64,000 nt of DNA from Ampullaceana balthica (lineage: Eukaryota > Mollusca > Gastropoda > Lymnaeidae), in NCBI GenBank assembly GCA_944989445.1, contig CALYLW010000019.1, positions 248,001 to 312,000 of the forward strand, read 5' to 3'. The notes under the pieces were generated by a model that worked only from the letters and a program-made list of their open reading frames with translations, ran no database searches and was not told the origin of the DNA. Within the stretch, counting starts at the first letter, position 1, and the number at the start of each line of letters is the position of its first letter. Positions 1 through 10,905 of this stretch are shown in pieces. The translations under genes were made by a program, and so were the position numbers.

Positions 1-229
1 TCACCAGCAGACCTCGCGTAGGCCGGAAATTTGATGTTGGTTATAAAAAATCGATAACTAACTTTTTCAAAAGCTGGCGATTGGTATACATGTGTAGTAC
101 CAGAAGCAACACGGCGCTGAGAGATGAGCGCAAGCGGGCTGTGACGTCACCAGCAGACCTAGCGAAATTCGATGCCTTCCCTTTGTTATACAAAATCACA
201 TCTAACATTTTCAAAAGCTGGTGGTTGGT
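1..229. repeat. Pair of ~85-bp direct repeats
   Basis: Positions 1-85 and 147-229 share the opening tcaccagcagacct and the closing ttttcaaaagctgg with similar interiors, giving a period of about 146 bp. Both copies are diverged. The first is cut by the window edge, so the array may continue upstream. No coding potential seen. Confidence 0.55.
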
Positions 230-1004
230 CATGGGGATCGAGATAACCACGCTAAGTGGCAAATTTGGCCCACTTTTGTGCTCGAAATATTAGGGTTCAG
301 CGACTTTAAAAAATCGAATTAACCGCTGAAAAAATGCAAAGACAAAGAGAGTATTTGACGGTTCCAAAAAAAAACATGTCGACTTAATAGAGCTGGCAAG
401 TTAACCAGGGCTTGAGTTAAGTGGGCCCCACTGTAGTTCTGTTCTCAATCGGTACTAATTCTTTCCTACAGAGCCTATTATGGTGCACCTTGTGTCCCGG
501 AGTATTGTGGCCTTTTTTACAAATAAATGGCCTACTTCTATATTTAGACAACCCACTGATTTTTTTTATAACATCAATGTTATTGAAGAATTCCATCTGG
601 CATTCTATCCCAGCTATCGGCACTGCCTGCTACATAAGGTAACGCAATATTTTTTGACAACCTGGCCTGCCCTGAGGAAGCTGTAATACTGCCGATGTGT
701 AACAGCACTTCCTCCCAGGTTCGGGGATTTAAAAGTAAAACTGTCCTCTTACTGTCTCAGTATTCATATTTGCTAATAATCTGTCCAGACAGACAAGATC
801 TTTCAAACCTTCAAAAGTTTTGTCAGTGTTTGTGCTAGCCACCCATTTGTCCAAACTACGAACAATGTTGGAGTGGAAGGCTATAAAGTCCTCGTCAACT
901 GGTGTTGTTCTATTCCACAGCGCTCTGTACTTCTCTGCATTGTATCCAGCAAGTAATTATTCCTAAATCCAAAGAGGAAAAAGACATCACTCTAGTTCAT
1001 CCCT

Positions 1005-1165
1005 TTAAATTGAAACCATGTCCTTGGTCAGCAAATCACAGTAGAGTTCAGGCACAGGTAAAGAAAGCCATAAACTCTGTTCCTTGCTGTCACACTGTCA
1101 GAGGTTCTCCGATTTGAGAAAAGAGCTCTGACGGGCACCAGCAGTCCCTTTAGTTCTAGTAAGTT
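1005..1165. repeat. Dispersed repeat, segment 1
   Basis: This segment resembles 52175-52320 in the same orientation. Shared strings include cctgtcacactgtcag (with one change), aagagaactctg-like sequence and tagttctagt. Together with 1750-1885 / 52360-52450 it marks two copies of one longer, indel-rich dispersed repeat. No ORF, so possibly a non-autonomous element or solo LTR remnant. Confidence 0.5.
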
Positions 1166-1749
1166 CCACTGAATATTTGGATGAAGTCAAATGTAGACAC
1201 AAAGTGATATGACAAAGGCCACCATTGGCCAAAAGGAAATAATTGGTGCTGTTGATATGTCATGTATGTGCGACACCCAATGAACAATTGTCACGAATGG
1301 AGCACTTATTACAATATATTTTGTTTATTTAAAAATTTAACCTTACTAATTTGACCAGTGTTATTGACACAAGACTTAGACTGTTACCTTATTCTAGACG
1401 ACACAATGATATACTTGCAGAAAAAAAGTAGGTCTTGCCTCAATCGCACATAAGAATTTTGAATTTTCCTATTTGCGGAACTGTAAAGTTAACAAAAAAA
1501 CTTTCCTCAGAATTCATTATCCGTAGACGTGCCCCCAATGTCACAAATCGTTTTGTGTGGCGTCGTTGTCTAGGAGTTTGGTAGTGAGCAATTACACAGT
1601 CACACTCACAAGAACAATAATCACTATTATGTTTACTATATAGTTTATTAGCTCAGAACACTACATATATAAGAACATCAGTGCAAGGATTCTGCTAACA
1701 TACTTAGCCAAAGAATACCTGCACCGAAGGGCCCACACTAACTACCCAG

Positions 1750-1885
1750 TACTGACCTCCGCTTTCCCACTGTCCATCTTCAACCCCACACCTTACACTC
1801 CCCTCCCCCTTCTTGGTCATCTATTATGTCTCACGCCTCAGTGCCACACGCTCAGGGGTTCTCACCTCGACAACACACAAAAGTA
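1750..1885. repeat. Dispersed repeat, segment 2
   Basis: Shares the C-rich string around accccaccttacac, then cccctccccctt, tctcacgcctcagtgcc and the following acacgctcagg with 52360-52450, same order and orientation as the companion segment at 1005-1165. Confidence 0.5.
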
Positions 1886-2698
1886 TCTCACATCAATTTT
1901 GTATTTGTGAAATGTTTCATGCTCAAGATGTCCTGAGGATAAAATTAATATAGGAATAAAGTTACAATACTAAATATACAAATATGCTATATTTTAAAGA
2001 AGATATCTAATATTAATATGCTAATGTTTAAATAATTAGGGCAACCCAAATGTAAGTAAATTAAATTTGTATCTATCAATAACTAACCAATGTTTATAAA
2101 TGATCATATGGTGTATCCAGTAGTAGTCCAGTAGTCCTCCAATGTAGAAGTTGTCTTCAGAAATTCGTCCAGTTTTTCTTTGATCCAATAGCGATGCCCT
2201 GCAATGGAATCATTTATAAAATTGCGATCTTAACTTTTATTTTATTTTTGAAAATCGTATTTTAATTGAAGAACAAAATGATTCCCGAACAGTTACACTA
2301 CTCACCAGTTGTTGTCAGTGTATATGACTTTATTCCTCAAAGTAATCAATTTAGAAGTAACAATAGTCCCATTTTAAATTATTGTCCAATGCAGAAGAAA
2401 ACAGTAATCCAAAGAAGCGTTATATCCGATGTAGAATTATTTTAACTGATTCAAATAAGAGTTGCGACAAGGGGTATGTTAATAATACATTGCCACTATT
2501 AACTTCATCACTATGTGATAACTTTAGCCATCCTGTCAAATTTAAACAAAAATTTATTAAAATTAAATTCATGCATATAAAATAATTAGAAGCATACTTT
2601 CTGATTGGCTTATTTTAATTAATTAATCTCTAATTTCAAAGCTAGAACATAAAAATACCTACATTTCAAAGAATGCTGCATAGTTTTCCTGGTACATA

Positions 2699-3529
2699 TC
2701 TCTATATATATAAGACGCATTTGTTGTCTGTCCGTCGTCTGTCTGTTCCCTTATAACTCGAGATCCAGACAACCAAATAACGTGAAATTTGGTACACGTA
2801 CACAAAATTATACCGGAAAGGTTATTAAACAGGTTTCGTTCCATATATATAAGATACTGGGGGCCGGGGGCCCAAAATGTAGTTTTTCCCTATATGAGCT
2901 ATATAAAATAAAAATTATTGAAAATTAAGACGTAAAATAATGACGCAAAATAATAAACATTTTGGTGTCGAGATTAACAAGAAGGCGATTATCGCCATAA
3001 GATAATTTTTTTGTTGTTGTTGCTTTGTTGTTGTTGCTTTTGTTGTTGTTTTGTTGTTGTTGCTTTGTTGTTGTTGCTGTTGTTGTTGTAGTTGTTGTTT
3101 TGTTGTTGTTTTGTTGTTGCTTTGTTATTGTTTTGTTGTTGATGTTTTTGTTGTTGTTTTGTTTTTGTTGTTGTTGCTGTTGTTGTTTTTGTTGTTGTTG
3201 CTGTTGTTGTTGCTGTTGTTGATTTTGTGTTGTTTTTGTTGTTGTTGCTTTTGTGTTGTTTTTGCTGTTGTTGTTGTTGTCCACATCCCTTGCCCTGCGA
3301 CGTCAATGTCCTTCATGTTGTTGTTGCTTTGTTGTTGTTGCTGTTGTTGTTGTAGTTGTTGTTTTGTTGTTGTTTTGTTGTTGATTTTGTTGTTTTTGTT
3401 GTTGTTTTGTTTTTGTTGTTTTGTTGCTGTTGCTGTTTCTGTTGTTGTTTTTGTCGTTGTTGCTGTTGTTGTTTTTGTTGTTGTTGCTGTTGTTGTTAAA
3501 CCCGGGCGAAGCCGGGTACTTGCCCCTAG
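2699..3529 (+). mobile_element. Small non-autonomous Helitron-like element
   Basis: The left end is A|TC followed by tctatatatataagacgc. The right end is CTAG|T at 3526-3529, preceded eight bases upstream by a six-base-pair hairpin (ACCCGG at 3500-3505, CCGGGT at 3512-3517). A 5' TC, a 3' CTAG with hairpin, insertion between A and T and no target duplication are the Helitron signature. A related 5' end lies inverted at 18712-18768. No Rep/helicase is encoded. The interior is mostly (GTT)n, as in the microsatellite-bearing Helitron-like elements known from flies and bivalves. The right terminus is convincing; the left end is inferred from TC and repetition elsewhere. Confidence 0.65.
3008..3497. 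repeat. (GTT)n-rich microsatellite with higher-order duplication
   Basis: About 490 bp of GTT/GCT/TTTG-type repeats, interrupted by a unique island at about 3281-3318. The blocks starting near 3055 and 3319 carry the same irregular order of GTT, GCT and GTA units, so the island-separated halves arose by a ~264-bp duplication and not by independent slippage. Poly-Gln/Asn or poly-Leu/Cys open frames across it are a by-product of the repeat. Confidence 0.85.
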
Positions 3530-3584
3530 TCATTTATAAAAATCGTACATCTCTCAACAGCAAATCTGTGAGCAATTCTGTTGT

Positions 3585-5625
3585 TTACACTATAGTCACA
3601 TCCTCATCTTTATCCGCATACTGAATTGAAATGGATTGTTTCGTACCATTTGTAAATCCTTTAATCACACCAATAAATACTTCTTCAAGTCCACCGACAT
3701 CCCACACATGCTCAAATTTTTTTCCAACTAATTTGCTGTCGCCTCTGCTTAATGCACCCAAAATTTCTTTATTTTCCTCAGGTAAACATTCAATAAAATT
3801 TGTGTCTGCATTTGGATTAATCAAAAACTGTTTTACATCCTTTTCCTCTGTGATCTATCCTTTTGTTGTCCAACTTCAATTAGATTGTCTGCGACTCTTG
3901 CTTTAATATTTTTTCCCTTAATTCACATTTCTTTCTAATTTCCCTGGCATGGCTGATGCATGCAAATTTTATTAATGACCCCTGCTTCTCTGGACTCTGA
4001 TGCAGGAGCCATTGCATAGTTTTATTAATATTAAATTTAATTTTTCCATCCATAAATTCCATTGTGGCATTGGGGGAACGCTGCAGGTGATGGTGAAACA
4101 TGCCCAAAACTCTCTTGCTGTGCATGTTGTGGAGGGGCGCAGAGGCTGTTTTAGCCAGCATCTCAGGTGTCGCTAAAGAGAAAGAACCTGTCAAGTAGGG
4201 TTGCAACTGCCTCTCTAAACAACAAATCCCTCAGCAAGAGCATTTGTGATTGTACAAAAGTTGGTATTTATTTCTCCATCCTTCAAGCTTGCAATTACAG
4301 GGTCATCTTTTCTGAGCAATTTATTGAAGCAATCCTCTCCCGTTGAAACCAATAGGTCTGGATGTTGCTTCAGTTTTGATAACTGCCCCAGACACAGCTT
4401 CACAAATGAGCCCTGGGAAAAAAAGATGTATATTAAAAGATAAGCTAAATAATAGTAATTGAACATTCAGTTATCAATTTAAATTGTTTAACATGATTTA
4501 AAGTGCATAACAAACAACTTTATATTTACTAAATTACCATCTCAAGATGAGCCCTTCCAGCTTTGTTCTGGTAGAAGAGAGTCATCCAAGGACCAGAAAA
4601 CACTTTACCAAACAAACCTGAGGAAATGAATTTGAAATAAGACCATGTCATTTTGCACCATAATAGTTTAAAATATGCTTAAAGATGTAAAGATGAATAT
4701 AAATGAAAATATTTACATACCAAGTATTCTCAATTGAATAAGGATATTTGGGTTTTGTAAATCTTTCAAAATGGCAACTGGCATTTTAGCAGCTCTCTTA
4801 TATTTCAACAGGAATTCCTTCAATATCTCTAGTAAGTGATACACTGTTCCCGCAAGATGAAATAGAACATGCATCCTATTGCCCACATATCTCGTTATCA
4901 CTCCTGAGTCTAGGTTCTTGAAATTTAAAAAAGCCTTGAATCTGCCAGGATCCCCTGATTTCATCTTGTATCTGAAGAAAGTTACTAAGTATGCATCTTT
5001 GTGGGATTGTCATGATTATTAAAAATAAAAACTTAATTCAAATACATATATGCAACTACAGATAATGTTTTAAAAATGCTTACCTGAGCTTTGAAATTGC
5101 ATAAAGCAAATTAGTGGCTCTGCCTTCCAATCCAAAAGTTCCACTACTAATATTGTATTCCTCAACAAATTTCGTTCAAATTTTTCTTGCTTGTGATGCA
5201 ATGCCTTCAATTGGATGCTCATTACAATTGAGTTCAATCAAATCCTTTGATGAGAACTCACAGAGCTCTTTATTAATGCAATGATTGACAGCTGCCCTAC
5301 CTGTGAGTGTGGAGGATAAACAGTTTCTAAATTGAAATAAAAACATGTGCTGTTGAATTTGCATGTGTGTGGTATATGTTGATGCTAAATCTTGAATAGA
5401 TGTGCTTAAAGTATGATTCTGTCTTGTCGGCCCTCCAGCCATCAATAAGTGAGGGTGTCAACCTCCACAATATCCAGATGCTTGTCAGCCCTCCAGCCAT
5501 CAATAAGTGAAGGTGTCAACCTCCACAATATCCGGATGCTTGCCAGCCCTTCAGCCATCAATAAGGCGCAGCAGAACACGAAGTCGCTGATCGTAGTCTG
5601 CATCTGAGACAAGATGTACTTGTTC
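3585..5625 (-). pseudogene. Multi-exon unknown protein, transposon-like family, degraded
   Basis: A chain of minus-strand coding blocks reads in order: 5445-5176 (NHCINKEL, IELNCNEHPIEGIA), about 5165-5090, 4964-4713 (YVGNRMHVLFHLAG), about 4620-4550 (GPWMTLFYQNKAG), 4440-4215, 4206-3880 (PYLTGSFSLATPEM, SAPLHNMHSKRVLG) and 3824-3585. AG/GT-like borders between blocks suggest introns. I associate this block order with a repetitive protein family seen in many invertebrates, but I cannot name it or give a function. Stops and shifts between blocks suggest decay. It could be a domesticated or transposon-borne gene; a catalytic motif was not recognised. Confidence 0.45.
5426..5564. repeat. 58-bp tandem repeat, 2.4 copies
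   Basis: Units start at 5426, 5484 and 5542 (partial), each with agccatcaataag and caacctccacaatatcc. The repeat sits at the 5' (minus-strand) part of the unknown gene and introduces in-frame stops, so it probably helped inactivate it. Confidence 0.85.
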
Positions 5626-6450
5626 TGCTACTTTTTTAGCTTTGCAGTTCTAAACTTCTCTTGCTTAGATTTGGGCATAGATCTGCTCACAGCAGTGTGA
5701 GACACAGGACTAGGTTGGCTATATTGTACATGCAACAAGTTCATATACTTTGAGTGAAGCCATCTGGGAAGAATAAGAGTGTTATCAAAAAGGGAGATTC
5801 CAGCCTCAGATCTCATATGTAGGATGTGGCGACATAGCAGCTGAAGACCAATAAACAAATGACAAGTGCAGGAAGTCACAGATGCATGTTGTATCAAATT
5901 CACTGCATAGCCTGGCCTTTGTACAGATTCATACTCACTTAATACCACATTGAAAGCATAGGGGGTTTATGTTTGCTGATATTCAACCAGTCTGGGATCA
6001 AAGGATGGGCACTTGCTAGATGAATGCAAAAATATATGCTTTGTTTCCAATATATAATATATTGTTGGAAATCACAACTTGCAATTTCTTACAAAACTCT
6101 AAAAGGGAGCAGTATTTGGGGAGTACAGCTCTCAGGTCCTTATTGAGAGACTCTACTCTGTTATTAGTGGTCTGGAGGAAATTAGCTTTCAATAAGCCAG
6201 AGACCCACTGTTCTCTAAGTGAGTGCCAATTATGATTGAAGTAACCAACAGCTGGGTGGCAGACATTCCTAAACTCCACATATACCCCATCATGCTCTTA
6301 TACAGATGCTGCATGCACCATTCTTTGAAGAAATTGAAGAGCTGTGTTCCGGCGGCCTGCTCTGATACCCAGCTTCTCCATAGTCACTTCTCTGCAGAAG
6401 GTTCTTAGTGTGTGAAACTTACACAACAGCAGGTGTGCATCTGGGAATGC
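5575..6450 (-). pseudogene. SWIM-finger MULE-type transposase fragment (ZSWIM1/3-like)
   Basis: Minus-strand pieces give, in order, FPDAHLLLCKFHTLRTFCRE (about 6450), HWVSGLLKANFLQTTNNRVE-like sequence with ESLNKDLR (6279-6016), and a SWIM zinc finger CTCHLFIGLQLLCRHIL (5948-5628; C-x-C...C-x-H). The transposase core block, the TTNNRVESLN block and the terminal SWIM finger are the order found in ZSWIM1/ZSWIM3-type proteins, which derive from Mutator-like transposases. The N-terminal half is absent, replaced by a LINE tail at 6460-6640. Several frame changes make it a relic. Confidence 0.65.
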
Positions 6451-6459
6451 GCGCGACAC

Positions 6460-6640
6460 CGCCCTTCGTCCCATCTGGGGCATAGGCCATAAACAAAGTC
6501 TCTCCAGGCATCCCGGTCCTGCGCCAGTCTCTCAACCTGTCCCCAGCTGTGCCCGCTCATTTTGGTGTTTGCCTCCAGTTCCCTTCTCCAGGTCATTTTG
6601 GGACGGCCTCTTTTCCTCTTGCCTTGGGGGTTCCATGTGA
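6460..6640 (-). pseudogene. LINE reverse transcriptase, extreme C-terminus
   Basis: The minus strand reads GKRKRGRP-K-TWRRELEAN then GQVERLAQDRDAWRDFV and GLCPR before running out. This arginine-rich GRPK.TWRR...W...LAQDR..WR tail is a familiar C-terminal end of non-LTR retrotransposon polymerases in invertebrates. Only about 60 codons remain. It abuts the SWIM transposase fragment, consistent with a heavily 5'-truncated insertion into it. Confidence 0.6.
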
Positions 6641-7020
6641 GAAATAAATAATTATACCATTAATTAAAATAAGCAACTTTTTGTATCAATAAATGATTTG
6701 AAACATCTTTTATAGCAGTTGCTAAATTGACCTCTAAGTTTTGCAACTCTCCTAGTTGTGTACTTATGGAAGTGCTTAATTCTGCCACTAAAAATGTTAA
6801 ACCTGAATTTTTTTAAAGTAAAGACTCAAGCTGTGCTTCTAAAGCTGCATTAGACCTGGTTAAACTTGATACAGTTTCGATCTGGATATCTTGATCTTTT
6901 AGTATTAATATCTTTCTTTGCCTCAAAATCACTGTCATTTTTATTTTCCACAGAGCCCTTTTTTCTTCGTCCACTGTCTTTTTGCTCTTTTTCGTCTGCT
7001 CACGTTGGTGAGACCTGTAC
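6641..7020. other. No gene recognised
   Basis: AT-rich. The minus strand contains a short heptad-like stretch (RSNAALEAQLESLL, ELSTSISTQLGELQ) that might be coiled-coil debris, but stops interrupt it and I cannot assign it. Confidence 0.4.
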
Positions 7021-7499
7021 TAGAATATGCATAAGGAAACATCCGTTGGAATAGTGGCACAATGTCCGCTTGTGATGAAAATGAATTGTTTGAATCAACA
7101 CATTTTAACGCCCATACAATTTCTGCATTTAATGTATCATTTTTTGAAATAAAATTGGACAATGTTGACTGACTTTGGAGTAGATACTTCAGTGTCTTCA
7201 GCAAAGTGTGTGGCTGAATTTGATGGGATGTCAACAGCTGGTTTATTTTTAGTGAACACTGTTATTGGAGTAGATACTTCAGCAAAGTGTGTGGCTGAAC
7301 TTGATGGGATGTCAACAGCTGGTTTATTTTTAGTGAACACTGTTATTGGAGACGATTGGCTAAATTTAAGCTTATCTTCATGTTTTTTCCCTTTCATGTG
7401 GGAGATGAGTGCGGTCCTGCCCATTGATCGGATATCCATAGATCTAGAACAAATCCTACAATATGCATTGTGCACCAACTTGTCCCGGGAAAAAGCCAT
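7021..7499 (-). pseudogene. hAT transposase N-terminus with BED-type zinc finger
   Basis: ATG at 7499 opens MAFSRDKLVHNAYCRICSRS. The C-x2-C pair and a downstream H-x4-H (HMKGKKH) form a BED-like finger as found at the start of hAT transposases. After a repeat-bearing linker, a shifted frame continues with AEIVWALKCVDSNNSF and LFQRMFP, the block that follows the finger in this hAT group. The catalytic and dimerisation regions are missing. The linker contains a duplicated peptide (see 7177-7351). A likely element terminus lies upstream at about 8350-8369. Confidence 0.6.
7177..7351. repeat. Tandem duplication of 81-90 bp inside the hAT N-terminal ORF
   Basis: Units begin at 7177 and 7267, ending at 7351. 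Both encode ITVFTKNKPAVDIPS on the minus strand. The difference in unit length is a nine-base indel that keeps the frame open. Confidence 0.85.
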
Positions 7500-8369
7500 G
7501 GTTTGAATTCAAGTTGTTCCAACCACTTATCTTGGAAAGTACAGTTAGGCATAATTATCTGAAACAATAGATTTTACAAGTTATTTTAACATTATAAACT
7601 ATTAATTAATGTTATTACAATCATGGTCAGAGACTTGAACAACAATAACAATATTAATAATTATTAAAAATACAATACTATAATACTAAACTCAAATACA
7701 AATGTATTTACTGTAGGGTACTTCTTAAATTAAATAAGGAGTAGATTGTTATACTATTTTTATTTAAGTAAAAGGCAAAGGGATAAAAATTACAATAATT
7801 ACAGATGACTTAATATACCTGCCTAATCCAATAGGTACAATATTAATTAAACCCTAATTCAAATACACTGTAAAACTACTTTAACTAGTGACTACTATGA
7901 CTCTTATATTAAAAACCAGATCTGCCGATAAAAACTATATAAATAATTGACATAAATGAATACTCACGACAAAACTGTTCCAGTGACTCCAAAAATTCAA
8001 AGTTATTGATTAGTAAGAGCCGAGCACAGAGTATTAGAGAGATCAAATGATTGAGACTCAAGTGGCTCAAAGTCGTTTTTCTCTCACAATTGAAATGGGG
8101 TCGGCAGTCGGCATCGGAAGAACGATTTCAACGCATGCGCAGAAAAGTCAAAACTAATACTACAGTAAAATGCAGTCGATAAATGATAATGGAGTCGTAA
8201 TTGAAACGATTCGAGTATTTTTTTTAAAATTAAAATTATGAAATAAAAGTTCCCGACTATCCTGAAAAATTCCTTACCAGAATGCTCAAATTCCCGGTTT
8301 TCACGACCGGGAAATTTATTCGATAAATTCCCGACTATTTCCCGTTTTCCCGACTGTGTGGGGACCCTG
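7500..8369. other. hAT 5' flank and possible terminal repeat
   Basis: No ORF of note. Minus strand from 8369 starts CAGGGTCCCCACACAGTCGG, a CA-starting end of the kind hAT elements use, followed by repeated CGGGAAA/TCGGGAA motifs (8230-8369). It directly interrupts the reverse transcriptase frame at 8370, so I infer that the hAT element inserted into the LTR element. The partner terminus and an 8-bp target duplication were not found. Confidence 0.4.
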
Positions 8370-8390
8370 AATAAAGGCTTGAAGTATTCC

Positions 8391-8750
8391 TAGTTCTAAC
8401 ATCATTCTAATCTCCTGTTTTAGACTTTGTATCATATGTATAGGTATTGCATAAGGTTTTAAGTTAATGGGCTTAGAGTCTAATAATTCTATTTTGTGCG
8501 TACCCGCCGATGTTTTCCCTGGGATATCTGAAATAATTTCCTTGTACTCTTGCACCATATCGTTAACTTGTCTTTTCTGTGTCTCCGTTAGTTCCTTATT
8601 AATGTCAATGCATGAATTATGTTTGACGTTGATTAACGGAATTTGCTTAATGTCCTCACTATTTACAACTTCTCTTTCTTCTTCGGTTATCACTGGCACC
8701 ATTAATTGTCTTTTTAATTTTGTCTGCTGCCGATATTTTATTTTCGACAA
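8391..8750 (-). pseudogene. Reverse transcriptase N-terminal segment following the integrase
   Basis: Minus strand shows VNDMVQEYKEIISDIPGKT then HKIELLDSKPINLKPYAIP and IRMMLELGIL, the linker and fingers start of Ty3/gypsy RT (equivalent to D.P.G.T..H.I.......R..PY.....). It lies downstream of the integrase C-terminal domain, overlapping its end by frame change near 8750-8659. The sequence stops resembling RT after LGIL, where hAT-like DNA starts, so palm motifs and the YxDD box are absent. Confidence 0.65.
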
Positions 8751-9960
8751 ATTTTGTTAATCTGTTGAGGTGATAAACTATACGCTTATGTCCCTTCGCA
8801 ATCTCTACATTAAATTTCGATAATTTTCTCGTGATGGTGAATGGACCTTCTGAATACATAGCGAGTTTATTTCCTTTTTTAGGTTTCAACACGAGCACTT
8901 TATCACCAATTTGTATATCTTTCTCTCTAGCCCTTTGGTCATAATATTGTTTATATTTATTTGCCTTTCCTTTCGTGATTGCCTCTGTTTTATACAACCC
9001 TGATTTTATTCTGTTTTTGAGGTCTATTATATATTCATATGTCGTTTTATCTTCCTCTGTCGTAATTTCATTTGTCAGTATTTTCCTTAAAATTGACATT
9101 GGTCCTCTCACTTTTCGCCTGAAGAGGAGTTCATAAGTTCATGACATTGTCGTTGTCTCGTTCGGAACTTCCCGATATGCAAACAAAATTGCCGGTAAAA
9201 ATCTATCCCAATTGTTGGGTTCCTCATCTGCCACTTTTCTTAACATGCTTTTTAGGGTGCCATTTAATCTTTCCACCATCCCGTTAGACTGTGGGTGGTA
9301 AATAGAAGTGACTGGATTTTATGTTAAACAATTCACACACCTGTGTACATATCGGAGGAGAACTGGGGCCCGTTATCTGACAGGATCTCTTCAGGGAATC
9401 CCATTCTAGAGAATATTGTTAATAGGGCCTCATAAACATCTTGTGTTGTTATATTTTTTAGCGCAATAGCTTCAGGCCAACGAGTAGCCATATCTACCAA
9501 CTTAAGGATATATCTATTCCTATTGTCACTTAATTGTAATGGCCCTACGATATCAATAGCAACCTTCTGAAATGGTGTTCCGATCACTTCCATTTGACCT
9601 AGCTCTATGGGTTTTATGCTCCCCGGTGGACGTGCTTTTTGGCAAATAGGGCAAGACTTAATGAATTCTTTGATATCTATGCTCATACGTGGCCAGATAT
9701 ACTGAGAAAAAATTCTGTATTTGGTTCTTCTGACTGACATGTGTCTGGCCAATGCTGTTGTATGAGCCGTTTCTAAGACTAATCGTCGGTATGGTTTAGG
9801 AATCACCAATTTTTTTTCAACACTGTTATCTATTTTAGAAATAAATATCCTGTATAGTATATTATTGTTTATTTCAAACGTTATTATTCCTTGTTTGGTG
9901 CTTTCCACCCTCTGACTTTTAGCTTTTTGCCATAGTTTATTTAGTCCACCATCATTTGAC
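8751..9960 (-). pseudogene. Ty3-type integrase, frameshifted
   Basis: 9908-9333 contains an HHCC-type finger (H-x3-H near ALARHMSVRR, then CPICQKARPPGS), the first catalytic Asp in VAIDIVGPL and the second in LSDNGPQFSS. After a frame shift at about 9333-9311 the core continues with YHPQSNGMVERLNGTLK carrying the catalytic Glu, then FAYREVPNET. 9111-8751 holds the C-terminal domain with DKVLVLKP and a GPFTI motif (GPY/F-like). All three acidic residues survive but in two frames, so no single active protein is encoded. Confidence 0.8.
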
Positions 9961-9965
9961 TGCTC

Positions 9966-10268
9966 CTAAGCTAAATTGATGTGTTCAAATATTTTTGGAA
10001 TTGTACTAATCACCATTTTCATTTGTGTTCCTCTCCCTTTATCTCGTTTATTCTGGGCCCTGGTAACTACGTTACCGTGATGGAATGATGTGTCCTCGTC
10101 ATACTCTCTCTGTCCCCTTAATCTTTCTTGTGTTTGAAAATCTTTCCATTGATCCCTCACATATTCGTCTAGTTTCTCCCCTCTGAGTGCAATTGTTTCC
10201 CCTTCTTTTTTAAACGACTCTAATTTCTCGTCCATGTTTATACCCTTACTATGGCTTCTAGTTTCCAT
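9966..10268 (-). CDS. Short Gag-like N-terminal ORF
   Basis: A 100-codon ORF, very rich in Lys/Glu/Arg/Gln (METRSHSKGINMDEKLESFK at the start). It is the first ORF after the LTR leader and lies just ahead of integrase. Position and charge suggest the start of Gag, with the rest of Gag and protease lost by deletion. No zinc knuckle or diagnostic motif is visible, so this is a positional inference. Confidence 0.35.
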   Translation of the reverse strand: METRSHSKGINMDEKLESFKKEGETIALRGEKLDEYVRDQWKDFQTQERLRGQREYDEDTSFHHGNVVTRAQNKRDKGRGTQMKMVISTIPKIFEHINLA

Positions 10269-10499
10269 TCTACTTCTACAATAACTTCACAATAGTTATA
10301 GTGTAAATATAGAAGGGAAAAAATAATTTATCAAATTTTAAATGATTACTTGCCTGGATTTACATAATTACATACACAACACAAATACGTGTCCATAGAA
10401 TGCTAACGTAAAACAGTTCTCCTGGTAGCACAATGATATTGTCCAGCAATTGTTCTCACGGATAGTCCAACACACTGTATACTGGACTCTGATATTCGA

Positions 10500-10742
10500 G
10501 CGGATGCTTTGTTGACGGTCGTTCACTGACCCCCTCAGGTCTCTGGACACGAACGTTAAGGCGGATGCCTAGTTCTCAGGCAGTAGTTCACCGACACCAT
10601 CAGGTTTTTCTGGTCACGAATGGTAAGGCGGATGCCTTGTTGTTGGGCGGTCGTTCACTGACGCACTCAGGACGAACGATCAGGCGGATGACTTGTTGCA
10701 GTCGTTCCCCGACACACTCCTCAGGACTCTGGAATGCTGAGG
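10500..10742. repeat. ~60-bp minisatellite in the LTR-element leader, four units
   Basis: Units begin with (g)cggatg at about 10500, 10561, 10627 and 10684, and share the pattern cttgttg...tcgttcactgac...ctcagg. Lengths vary from 57 to 66 bp. The array lies between the primer site and the first ORF, where a packaging/leader region would be. Confidence 0.75.
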
Positions 10743-10884
10743 TGGACGCCCCTCTGCATGGACTGGAGTGTAAAAAAAACCAAGCAGACTCAGACAGCAC
10801 TGGACACCTCGTTGAGTAGACCAACTCTGTCTCACCTAGATGCTGTTGCTTGACGTAGCGATTGCTATCCACAAGAGTCTCCAG

Positions 10885-10905
10885 AAATCCTCGGACGAGA
10901 CCCCA
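10885..10905 (-). promoter_or_regulatory. Candidate primer-binding site, tRNA-Pro-like
   Basis: Minus strand starts TGGGGTCTCGTCCGAGGAT immediately after an ACCA end. It resembles the complement of a tRNA-Pro 3' end (TGGGGGCTCGTCC...), with one change in the first 13 bases and an insertion later. Direct abutment to a CA end supports this being the 5' LTR border. The assignment depends on the host tRNA sequence. Confidence 0.5.

Larger units (their letters stand above)
230..2698. other. Non-coding stretch, no gene recognised
   Basis: AT-rich sequence with many stops in all frames. The short open frames here show no recognisable domain. The only structure I can support is the dispersed repeat listed at 1005-1165 and 1750-1885. 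Confidence 0.6.

Noticed and set aside
2925..3540. Several open frames of poly-Gln/Asn/Thr or poly-Leu/Cys/Val
   Set aside because: They are translations of the (GTT)n microsatellite in different frames and strands, with no unique domain.
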